Part shown: positions 8,224 to 17,160 of the stretch, one piece after another | Position numbering within the stretch: position 1 is the first letter of the stretch | Layout: each line of letters opens with the position of its first letter | Source: Nemertoderma westbladi | Taxonomy: Eukaryota; Xenacoelomorpha; Nemertodermatida; Nemertodermatidae | Assembly: GCA_032718475.1 (NCBI GenBank) | Contig: JAUCBJ010008824.1 | Coordinates: 1-28,558 of the forward strand | Reading direction: 5' to 3' | Length of the DNA: 28,558 bases | Position numbers and translations under genes: made by a program | Notes under the pieces: model-generated | The model's database searches: none | What the model was told of the DNA's origin: nothing | Seen by the model: only the letters and a program-made list of their open reading frames with translations

Positions 8224-9812
8224 TAATGTATAAATATAGGATAATGTAAACTTATACAATAAAAACTTATACAGATCTAAGTGGATTGAAGTTGTCTATT
8301 TCTCGAACATACGTAGTGAGTGGATGTGCAAATTATGATACAAGGATGAAAACACTGTCAGTCACTTTGCGAGTATGATTGTCTATATGTGCTGCAGTCG
8401 TAGCTAGTAAGTAGCATTTGTAGTTGTAGTTGATTTGTTTCTTTCCACAATCGTAACATCACTGCATTATAAAAATAAAATGACTGGAGATTAAAACTTG
8501 CGAATATGAATCTCTTGTTGTTAGAAAAAGTGTAAAGTTTGTGGGAAATTAATCAAATTTTATTGTGGATGTAAATATTAATAGCCCATTAACATAGAAA
8601 AACTCATGATGGGTATGATTGAAACACTTAGCCCTGATTGAATATTTATATTCTTAAATTGTTACTGTTTCGATCGCATATTCCCCAAAATCGGGAGAAA
8701 ATGACAACTTTTTTCCCCTATGGAACAAAGTAACCCATAGAATTACATTGATTTTACTTTTTTTCCGCTGACAAAAGTAAAATAAAATATTTCTGGTGGA
8801 ATTTCTTGAATTTTATTACATGTATTGAAAGAGCATCGAAGTAGAAAAGGTTTGCACGTAATTTGAGCGAAATCCATTCACTCACTCAAAAGTAATTGAA
8901 AACTTTAGTGTCTTTAAGGAAACGATCTGTAAAACGGAACTCAATTTCTAATATTGGTTTGTTGTTAAGGCCGGAAGATTTGATATCTGAAAACCGCTTA
9001 GCGAGACCTCGTATAGTTCTCGAGTTATCGTTGTTTTTCAGTATGATGGTCTGTCCGTCATATTGTAAGAAAGACAGACAACCGACAGTCAGAGAGAAAT
9101 TCCACCAAACCTTAAAACTGACATTGGAAATGAAATCAGCGACCCCGAAGTAATGATAATTTTATCTCGATGATGAGCTTTCTTCGTGCCAGAAATGATT
9201 ATCCAACCAGCTCTCAGACAGCCAGTTTTTGGCATGAATGTTTAAAATTCGAAGCAATTACATTTTAAATTTTTCAAATTCTACTCCTCAGCTATTTGTC
9301 AACTGATACAGTATTTCAAACAATATTCTTTATTTTTGGCTCATTCAAAAGGTTTCCTTTGGCAGTTCTTTAAGGGGGGACATCACCATCACACCTTGTA
9401 GTGTAATTTCTGTATCCCAAATTGCATCACATGAAACTTTTGAAGGGCTCTACACCTGGCAAAAAGGTATGGCTAATTTTAATCACAATAAACTAAATTT
9501 TATTTTCGAAAATTTTTTTTTCACCTAATTACGATAATTAGATGTTAATTAGCCTCATTAAATTACAAACCAGTTAAAAATATAATTCACTACTGCTACT
9601 GTATTTTTCAACGAATTTCGTAAATTCCCTTACATTAGTTTGATAATTTCATAGACTGTTATAAGAATTACCACATTGTATTTTTTCATTCTGGGTCCAA
9701 AGATATGACGTCATCAAGTCTCAATGGTTCAAATTTTCGTTTTTTGCTGACAAAAAAGCTTGTAATTGTAACTTTGTATCAACGTCAAATATCAAAATTT
9801 TGGTAAGTCATA
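8224..9812. other. non-coding stretch between Helitron-like and Kolobok elements
   Basis: No gene is recognised. The longest open stretch (8896-9153) lacks an ATG start and any motif. TTAAGGGGGG at 9370-9379 resembles the terminus of a second TTAA-type transposon, but no matching partner end was found. A perfect TGACGTCA lies at 9706-9713. The segment 9370-9812 may be an older element into which the Kolobok transposon inserted. Confidence 0.5.
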
Positions 9813-9816
9813 TTAA

Positions 9817-9830
9817 GGGGAGCAGGGAGT
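9817..9830 (+). repeat. left terminal inverted repeat of the Kolobok element
   Basis: GGGGAGCAGGGAGT begins right after the TTAA duplication and matches the inverted right terminus at 13 of 14 positions. Beyond it the two ends diverge, although short subterminal TCTAGTTCAA-type motifs recur in both ends. Confidence 0.8.
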
Positions 9831-9849
9831 ACTAATGTTTTACTATTTA

Positions 9850-10160
9850 ACATTTACCCCGTTATCTTGTGATATTCTGATTGAAATTTCTCAAAATTTT
9901 GAACATATGTAGAGAAACATTAATATAACTCATTGAACTAGAATTATTGAAAAAAATTAATAACTTCCTTAACTTTTTAATATTATTAATAATAGTTAAT
10001 AATTTAGCACTATTTAGCTCAAAAGTTTATTAATAATTTAAAAAATAGTAATGCTCACATCAAAATTCTAGTTCAATGTTTGAGACATGTCATTCCACAC
10101 CTTCAATCAAAATATTGAGTAATTTGGTCGAAATCTTTTGGAAATAATGGGGCATTTGTG
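9850..10160. repeat. imperfect long palindrome near the left transposon end
   Basis: CATTGAACTAGAATT (9931-9945) is perfectly inverted as AATTCTAGTTCAATG (10064-10078), with a 118-base AT-rich loop. Outward from this core, weaker pairing continues: TTCTGATTGAA near 9875 with TTCAATCAAAA near 10100, and a CCCCGTTAT segment near 9857 with an ATAATGGGGC segment near 10146. The same TCTAGTTCAA motif recurs inverted near the right end (13136-13146). This may be a subterminal transposase-binding array or a nested foldback element. Confidence 0.6.
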
Positions 10161-10646
10161 TACGGATATGTCATTTTGAGATAAACTCAATTGAAAACGA
10201 AATTCATAAAATTTTGATCTTTAAACTGCTATTTCTCGAGCACCAATCGGTCTTTTTTGGAAAACTAAATAGTTTGGGATTTATCTCAGTCAGGCGAATC
10301 AACCCACATAATAAAAATTGTTAAAGTAACTATATCTGACCTGCTATGATGGATGTAGTCCAATATTCATTTCAAAATTTTCAAATCTGAGAGGGATAAA
10401 TGTGAAAAATTAAAAATAAATCTACATTGAAATTCAGCTGAGCAGCTAAGACGCTGTCATTGGCTGCACCAAATTGGAGGGAAATTCAAACTGATAGCAC
10501 ACTACATCTTTTTACATTTTTATAGCAATAATCTGAATAAAAGCACAGCTAGTTTGGTAGGCCTATTATCAGCTGATCATTCTGTCACAGTTAGACATTT
10601 TATCTCTGCTCTTACCTGTTTTATGCATTATTTTATGCTGCATTGG

Positions 10647-10654
10647 TATATATT
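10647..10654 (+). promoter_or_regulatory. TATA-like box upstream of the transposase
   Basis: TATATATT lies 28-35 bases before the transposase ATG. If used as a TATA box it would place transcription start almost at the ATG, giving a very short leader, so initiation from further upstream is equally possible. The surrounding DNA is AT-rich, which lowers confidence. Confidence 0.3.
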
Positions 10655-10681
10655 TTATATGTGGAGTGAAGAAACGTCGAG

Positions 10682-12427
10682 ATGACAAGACGAAAAGCGA
10701 TATTTGGAAAGCGTTCCTACCATGGTAATCGATTTAGTTCGAATGTTATTGCCAAATCTATTCCAATCCCCGTAAGTACCTGTACTACACCACCGGTTGA
10801 AAAACAAAGTACCGGTACTGTTCAAATTCCTGATAGGCCTACTAAACCCGTAAAAGAAATATCGGCTTCAACTAAGAAACTAAACCGAAGTGGGTTGGTC
10901 GATGAAAGTTCCGGCAGGCTGGGGTTTATTGTTTTAGATTTGGATATTTTGAATTGTGTGTTATCGGAATATACATGTTGTAAGTCTTGTGGTGGAGTTG
11001 TAGTAATTGATGAAGACACCTGTGGCAGGGGTTTATCTTCCAAATTGAAACTACATTGCGATAATTGTACCAGTCTGAAAAGGTTTTATACATCGCCATT
11101 AGTGGATAATCAATATGAAATTAATTTGCGTTTAGTGTATGGTTTGCGTTGTATTGGTGTGGGATTTGAAGGAGGTAACACTTTATGCAGCATAATGGGA
11201 CTGCCACAACCTCCACAAAAATTTATTGAACACACAAAATCATTACTTGAAGCTGCTAAACCAATTGCAGAAGCCTCAATGGTAGACGCAGCTAAGGAGG
11301 TAATAAAAGAAAATGGTGGAAATACAGACATTGGCATCTCGATTGATGGTTCATGGCAGAAACGTGGACATACATCAAAAAATGGTGTTGTTTCTATAGT
11401 TGCCATGGATACTGGGAAAGTTTTAGACATTCACTGCCTAACTAAACATTGCCACGGTTGTTCAATCAGGAAAGAAAGTGTTGAAGCACATAAAAATGTC
11501 TGTGTGAAAAATCATAGTGGGTCTAGTGGTGCAATGGAGGGTGTTGGTGCTAGAATACTATTTCAAAGAAGCAAGTCTAAACTAGGAATGCGATATACCA
11601 AATATTTAGGTGATGGTGATACTAACTCGTTCTCTGAAGTTGCCCAGAGTAGACCATATGGGGATAAAGTAACTATTGAAAAACTAGAATGTGTGGGCCA
11701 TGTGCAAAAGAGGATGGGTTGTCGCTTGCGGAAATTGAAAGCTTCACTGAAGGGTGTGAAACTGTCAGATGGAAGAGTGATTTCTGGTAAAAACAGACTA
11801 ACAGACGCGCGGATAGATAGGCTTCAAGGTTACTATGGAAATGCTATTCGGGCAAATGGTCACAGTGTCGATGCGATGAAAAAGGCAATCTGGGCAACGT
11901 ATTTCCACTATCTCTCCACTGACAAAAACCCATCCCATGGACTTTGCCTCAAAGGTGCTGATAGTTGGTGCAAATATAACATTGCACAAATCACCCAACA
12001 AGCCTATACTCATAAAAATTCAATTCCGGAACCGATACTTTTGAAGCTGAAACCAATATATCGAGATCTCACTGAGAATAAACTCTTATCAAAGTGCCTT
12101 CATGGGAAAACTCAAAATGTAAACGAGAGTTTAAATAACTCAATTTGGACTCGGTGCCCAAAGCGAGTATTTATTGGTATACACACGCTGCAACTCGGAA
12201 CATTGGATGCTGTATTGGTCTATAATGATGGAAATGAATCTCGAATACGTGTCCTAAAGCAGCTGGGGATAGACCCAGGCAAACATACTAACTATGGCCT
12301 ACTCTCCTTGGACATGAGACGTGTCCGCACTGCTAACCGCGTTGATAGGGAAGCCAGAGCAAAGAACAGGCGTAAAAGAAAAAGGAAAGAAGAAACTGAT
12401 AATGAGTACATTACAGGTGGATACTAA
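10682..12427 (+). CDS. Kolobok/Mutator-like DDE transposase, 581 aa, intact
   Basis: This enzyme would cut the transposon out and insert it at TTAA, using an RNase-H-fold DDE site. After a basic leader (1-70), a C4 zinc ribbon is formed by C100xxC103 and C126xxC129. The catalytic core follows: IDGSWQKRGH with first Asp D222; a Cys/His-rich segment (252-274); YTKYLGDGD with D311 or D313 as second Asp; the CVGH motif (C337xxH340) shared by the hAT/P/Mutator/Kolobok group; and HGKTQNVNESLNN with E482 as the likely final Glu. The C-terminus (548-570) is rich in Arg/Lys and likely a nuclear localisation or DNA-binding tail. The protein resembles the widespread invertebrate 'Mutator-like transposase domain' proteins, usually annotated as uncharacterised. 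The element's TTAA duplications argue for Kolobok. There is no stop, frameshift or missing key residue, so the copy could be active or recently so. The start is the first ATG of the open frame. Confidence 0.85.
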   Translation: MTRRKAIFGKRSYHGNRFSSNVIAKSIPIPVSTCTTPPVEKQSTGTVQIPDRPTKPVKEISASTKKLNRSGLVDESSGRLGFIVLDLDILNCVLSEYTCCKSCGGVVVIDEDTCGRGLSSKLKLHCDNCTSLKRFYTSPLVDNQYEINLRLVYGLRCIGVGFEGGNTLCSIMGLPQPPQKFIEHTKSLLEAAKPIAEASMVDAAKEVIKENGGNTDIGISIDGSWQKRGHTSKNGVVSIVAMDTGKVLDIHCLTKHCHGCSIRKESVEAHKNVCVKNHSGSSGAMEGVGARILFQRSKSKLGMRYTKYLGDGDTNSFSEVAQSRPYGDKVTIEKLECVGHVQKRMGCRLRKLKASLKGVKLSDGRVISGKNRLTDARIDRLQGYYGNAIRANGHSVDAMKKAIWATYFHYLSTDKNPSHGLCLKGADSWCKYNIAQITQQAYTHKNSIPEPILLKLKPIYRDLTENKLLSKCLHGKTQNVNESLNNSIWTRCPKRVFIGIHTLQLGTLDAVLVYNDGNESRIRVLKQLGIDPGKHTNYGLLSLDMRRVRTANRVDREARAKNRRKRKRKEETDNEYITGGY

Positions 12428-12465
12428 CTTGCAAATAATATGGAAACTAATTCTACACCTAATAC

Positions 12466-12471
12466 AATAAA
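12466..12471 (+). terminator. polyadenylation signal AATAAA of the transposase gene
   Basis: AATAAA occurs 39 bases after the transposase stop codon, a normal distance for a compact transposon gene. The surrounding AT-rich sequence raises the chance of coincidence. Confidence 0.45.
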
Positions 12472-12480
12472 TTAGTAATT

Positions 12481-12784
12481 AAATAATTAATAACATTATT
12501 AATTAATTAATTAATTAATTAATCACAATTAATAGTAATAAATTTGTTTTATCAATAATTTTTTTGTTCATTTTGTCATTTATATATCATTTCATTTTGT
12601 CTTATTAATAATTAATCCTATATTACTGGTACTACTAATTATAATACTTAATTTCGTGCTAATGGTATTATTATTAATGTTAATGTTAATTAATGTTAAA
12701 TATTAATTATTAATATATAATATATTAATATTATTAATAATTATAATTAATATTATATTATATAATTAATAATATATTAATATA
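12481..12784. repeat. simple AT-rich TTAA/ATTAAT repeats
   Basis: Almost pure A/T sequence inside the transposon's 3' part, with (TTAA)n near 12500-12522 and irregular ATTAATATTA tracts near 12680-12784. No gene is present. Such self-complementary sequence is prone to extrusion and replication slippage. Confidence 0.7.
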
Positions 12785-12922
12785 ATATTAATTAATTATT
12801 AATTAAAATAATTAATTAATTATTAATTAAAATAATTAATTAATTATTAATTAAAATAATTAATTAATTATTAATTAAAATAATTAATTAATTATTAATT
12901 AAAATAATTAATTAATTATTAA
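12785..12922. repeat. 24-bp AT-only minisatellite, nearly 6 units
   Basis: The unit AAAATAATTAATTAATTATT plus AATT repeats with AAAA landmarks at 12805, 12829, 12853, 12877 and 12901, an exact 24-bp spacing. Copies are essentially identical, pointing to a recent expansion within the transposon's 3' non-coding part. Each unit is largely self-complementary. Confidence 0.9.
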
Positions 12923-13184
12923 TGTGCAATTACGTGGCTATTCATACATTTAAAAAATGTTCCAGAAAAAAAAATTATTAAAGACGAATAATATTTAGGA
13001 TTACATCATGTTAATTTTGTTAAATTTTTTTTCGAAAAAAAATGTCAGGAGTGCACTTCACTCAAATGTTCATAACTTTTGAATGCTCGATTGTATTTAA
13101 TTAGGACTTAATTTTTTGAATAGCTAATAAAATTTTGAACTAGAAAATTCAATAAAAAAAATTTGGTCAGAAAATTCTTTTTTC

Positions 13185-13198
13185 ACTGCCTGCTCCCC
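13185..13198 (-). repeat. right terminal inverted repeat of the Kolobok element
   Basis: ACTGCCTGCTCCCC on the plus strand is the inverted counterpart of the left terminus with one mismatch, and is directly followed by the TTAA duplication at 13199-13202. Confidence 0.8.
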
Positions 13199-13329
13199 TT
13201 AAAGCTGAAATGTTTGGCTACAATGTGCAGAAAACAGAATCAAAATCCATCCAGCGTTTCAAAAGTATATAAATGTGAAAACACTAAATTTTTTGAAAAA
13301 TTGAGAAAAACGGGATTAAAGAAAAAAAA

Positions 13330-13730
13330 CTATAAAATTACAAAAATAAAGTTCTAGAAAGTTGTATCTGTTTGTACGTTTGTTTGTACGCGTATAACTC
13401 AAGTACCACAAATTGTATGAAGCCGAAACTTCGCATGGAGACAACAATCAACATGGTATCAAACCTGTGTGTATAATGTTAATGAAATAAATAAATAATG
13501 AAATAAAACTAATGTAGTTATAATTAAAAAGGTAATAAATTTCACTATTTAAGAAAACGATTGGTCCTATGGGAAAATGAGTTGTAGAAACATCGACTTA
13601 GTGGAAAGGTGAAATAAAATTTTGATTTCATTAATAACTACCGGTATTATAGTTATAATTAAAAAGGTAATACATTTCGATATTTAAGAAAACTATAAGT
13701 CTCAGGCAAAGCCCGTGGTACTGAAGCTAG
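13330..13730 (+). mobile_element. decayed non-autonomous Helitron-like element with internal duplication
   Basis: The head GTATCTGTTTGTACGTTTG (from about 13363), followed by ACGCGTATAACTCAAGTACC and CGAAACTTCGCATGGAGACA, closely resembles the conserved 5' part of many animal Helitrons. The proposed 3' end is CTAG|T (13727-13730|13731), preceded by a short GGC-AAA-GCC stem at 13705-13713. The exact 5' TC could not be fixed; about 13330 is an estimate. A segment of roughly 43 bases is present twice (13516-13558 and 13651-13693). No coding frame is present. Confidence 0.5.
13516..13693. repeat. direct repeat, two copies offset by 135 bp
   Basis: AGTTATAATTAAAAAGGTAA at 13516 recurs at 13651, and similarity continues through ATTTAAGAAAAC in both copies, with a few substitutions. 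It lies inside the second Helitron-like element and probably arose by internal tandem duplication of its 3' part. Confidence 0.75.
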
Positions 13731-14520
13731 TAAATTCAAAAAATTAAAATTGGTGCAGCCTTCGCGCAGCACGTCTTTTCCTAAATAAATGCCAGGATTC
13801 GCGGTTATTATGATAATTGTAAGAATTGTAATGAACTGCTTCAATACAGCTTATGAGTGCTGCATACTGCATACAATGCTGCATAGTCTAAAATCATATG
13901 GCTATCATACATTTAGGATGTTGGTGATGACGTCTTCTCACCTATAATTAAATTCCCATACAATATGTTGTAAAACTACGAGCTCTCATCTTTTTGCCAA
14001 CATTCCGCTGATACCCGTACCTGTATCTACTGTAGGCCTACTTCTGTACTTTGCTCCGCCCTACAGATAAGTGAAATACACAATATATTTTCCATTTGAA
14101 ATATCGGCATAAGAATCGTCTTGATTGCAAATATCAGCGTGTCATTGAATTCCCTGGGACGCGCCTGACGTGACCGGCCGTGCATAATTGTAAACTTCCC
14201 TGATATACTGTAGGTCTACTCTTGGTCCTCTCATTATTGTGAAATTGTAGACATTTCAAAAAAGTGTTACGTGGGGGGGGGGGGGGGTTACATTACGTGG
14301 CTTTCTAATTACGTACTAAATATTCAAGAACAATAAATTATTTAAGATTAAGTAAGGCAGCATCAGGAGTTGAAGTTTAAGGTAATTGGAATATCAGTAA
14401 CATGGAAGCAATAGGCCTAAGTAAGTGAGATACTGCAGTTCAATTTATTTTGTAACACGTATATCGCTCTATCAAGGAACTTAAAAAAATTCCCTTTTAC
14501 AGGGGAAAAAAATTTTTTTA
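13731..14520. other. non-coding stretch with a 15-G homopolymer
   Basis: No gene is recognised. There is an uninterrupted run of 15 G at 14273-14287, flanked by TTACGTGG (14267-14274) and TTACGTGGCT (14293-14302). Two TAGGCCTA palindromes lie at 14033-14040 and 14412-14419. Confidence 0.55.
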
Positions 14521-14620
14521 TTTTTTTTATTTCTTTTTTTTTCCAATATTCTCGAGGCATTTTATTTACCTTTTTTTATTTCTTTTTTTTTTTCAATATT
14601 CTCGAGGCATTTTATTTACC
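14521..14620. repeat. 50-bp T-rich tandem duplication
   Basis: Two adjacent 50-bp copies (14521-14570 and 14571-14620) share a T-rich start and the segment CAATATTCTCGAGGCATTTT followed by ATTTACC, differing at only a couple of bases. The near identity implies a recent duplication. Confidence 0.9.
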
Positions 14621-14843
14621 GAGCGCCAGCGCGGTTACTCTAAAGGGTTGAAAGAATCGAGAACTTAAGTTGAGATTATCAGACCGTGATCGGTAGTTGC
14701 ATCCTATCGATGTCTCATGATGATTACATTAACTAATTAATTATATTATAATATAATAGTAATTAATTCATCTACAGGCTGGTTATCCGAAATATTTGGA
14801 ACGTAGAAGACCAACTCTCGATCGGCCAATCAGATTCAAATGT
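14621..14843. other. unique flank at the left edge of the large satellite array
   Basis: About 220 bases of single-copy sequence lead into the array. No gene or transposon terminus is recognised at the junction, and the repeat begins abruptly at CCTCCAGAACACC. Confidence 0.5.
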
Positions 14844-17160
14844 TTCCTCCAGAACACCATCCTAGACGTCCTACGGGCCAGGGGGTGGCAGGACGTTAAA
14901 GAGTAAGTAAAGTACCTCCAGAACACCATCCTAGACGTCCTACGGGCCAGGGGGTGGCAGGACGTTAAAGAGTAAGTAGAACACCATCCTAGACATCCTA
15001 CGGCCCAGGGGGTGGCAGGACGTTAAAGGGTAAGTAGAACACCATCCTAGACGTCCTACGGCCCAGGGGGTGGCAGGACGTTAAAGAGTAAGTAAAGTAC
15101 CTCCAGAACACCATCCTAGACGTCCTACGGGCCAGGGGGTGGCAGGACGTTAAAGAGTAAGTAGAACACCATCCTAGACGTCCTACGGCCCAGGGGGTGG
15201 CAGGACGTTAAAGAGTAAGGAAAGTACCTCCAGAACACCATCCTAGACGTCCTACGGCCCAGGGGGTGGCAGGACGTTAAAGAGTAAGTAGAACACCATC
15301 CTAGACGTCCTACAGCCCAGGGGGTGGCAGGACGTTAAAGAGTAAGTAGAACACCATCCTAGACGTCCTACGGCCCAGGGGGTGGCAGGACGTTAAAGAG
15401 TAAGTAGAACACCATCCTAGACGTCCTACGGGTCAGGGGGTGGCAGGACGTTAAAGAGTAAGTAAAGTACCTCCAGAACACCATCCTAGACGTCCTACGG
15501 GTCAGGGAGTGGCAGGACGTTAAAGAGTAAGTAAAGTACCTCCAGAACACCATCCTAGACGTCCTACGGGTCAGGGGGTGGCAGGACGTTAAAGAGTAAG
15601 TAGAGTACCTCCAGAACACCATCCTAGACGTCCTACGGCCCAGGGGGTGGCAGGACGTTAAAGAGTAAGTAGAACACCATCCTAGACGTCCTACGGGGCA
15701 GGGGGTGGCAGGACGTTAAAGAGTAAGTAAAGTACCTCCAGAACACCATCCTAGACGTCCTACGGGTCAGGGAGTGGCAGGACGTTAAAGAGTAAGTAGA
15801 GTACCTCCAGAACACCATCCTAGACGTCCTACGGCCCAGGGGGTGGCAGGACGTTAAAGAGTAAGTAGAACACCATCCTAGACGTCCTACGGCCCAGGGG
15901 GTGGCAGGACGTTAAAGAGTAAGTAAAGTACCTCCAGAACACCATCCTAGACGTCCTACGGGCCAGGGGATGGCAGGACGTTAAAGAGTAAGTAGAACAC
16001 CATCCTAGACGTCCTACGGGCCAGGGGGTGGCAGGACGTTAAAGAGTAAGTAGAACACCATCCTAGACGTCCTACGGCCCAGGGGGTGGCAGGACGTTAA
16101 AGAGTAAGTAGAACACCATCCTAGACGTCCTACGGCCCAGGGGGTGGCAGGACGTTAAAGAGTAAGTAGAACACCATCCTAGACGTCCTACGGCCCAGGG
16201 GGTGGCAGGACGTTAAAGAGTAAGTAAAGTACCTCCAGAACACCATCCTAGACGTCCTACGGGCCAGGGGGTGACAGGACGTTAAAGAGTAAGTAAAGTA
16301 CCTCCAGAACACCATCCTAGACGTCCTACGGGCCAGGGGATGGCAGGACGTTAAAGAGTAAGTAGAACACCATCCTAGACGTCCTACGGGCCAGGGGGTG
16401 GCAGGACGTTAAAGAGTAAGCCTCAGAACACCATCCTAGACGTCCTACGGCCCAGGGGGTGGCAGGACGTTAAAGAGTAAGTAGAACACCATCCTAGACG
16501 TCCTACGGCCCAGGGGGTGGCAGGACGTTAAAGAGTAAGTAAAGTACCTCCAGAACACCATCCTAGACGTCCTACGGGCCAGGGGATGGCAGGACGTTAA
16601 AGAGTAAGTAGAACACCATCCTAGACGTCCTACGGGCCAGGGGGTGGCAGGACGTTAAAGAGTAAGTAGAACACAATCCTAGACGTCCTACGGGCCAGGG
16701 GATGGCAGGACGTTAAAGAGTAAGTAGAACACCATCCTAGTCGTCCTACGGGACAGGGGGTGGCAGGACGTTAAAGAGTAAGTAGAACACCATCCTAGAC
16801 GTCCTACGGGCCAGGGGGTGGCAGGACGTTAAAGAGTAAGTAAAGTACCTCCAAAACACCATCCCAGACGTCCTACGGGTCAGGGGGTGGCAGGACGTTA
16901 AAGAGTAAGTAGAACACCATCCTAGACGTCCTACGGGCCAGGGGGTGGCAGGACGTTAAAGAGTAAGTAGAACACCATCCTAGACGTCCTACGGGCCAGG
17001 GGGTGGCAGGACGTTAAAGGGTAAGTAGAACACCATCCTAGACGTCCTACGGGCCAGGGGGTGGCAGGACGTTAAAGGGTAAGTAGAACACCATCCTAGA
17101 CGTCCTACGGCCCAGGGGATGGCAGGACGTTAAAGAGTAAGTAAAGTACCTCCAGAACAC

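Larger units (their letters stand above)
9813..13202 (+). mobile_element. complete autonomous Kolobok-type DNA transposon with TTAA target duplications
   Basis: TTAA at 9813-9816 and TTAA at 13199-13202 bracket a 3382-bp element whose ends are inverted repeats: GGGGAGCAGG at the left and CCTGCTCCCC at the right. It carries one intact transposase gene (10682-12427) with its own TATA-like box and AATAAA. A TTAA duplication is used by Kolobok and piggyBac elements. The purine-rich GG terminus, the CxxH motif in the transposase and the absence of piggyBac sequence features favour Kolobok (the group of Xenopus T2, whose ends begin TTAAAGG). Mutator-like elements, the other family that this transposase resembles, normally make 8-11-bp duplications. 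Non-coding parts include an imperfect palindrome at the left and AT-rich repeats at the right. Confidence 0.75.

Noticed and set aside
8896-9153. 85-codon open frame with a basic product
   Set aside because: It begins at TTG, has no recognisable motif, and lies in AT-rich non-coding DNA.
7410-9713. Two perfect TGACGTCA (CRE-like) sites at 7410 and 9706 as regulatory elements
   Set aside because: No gene start lies near either site. Isolated 8-mers are not enough to claim regulation.
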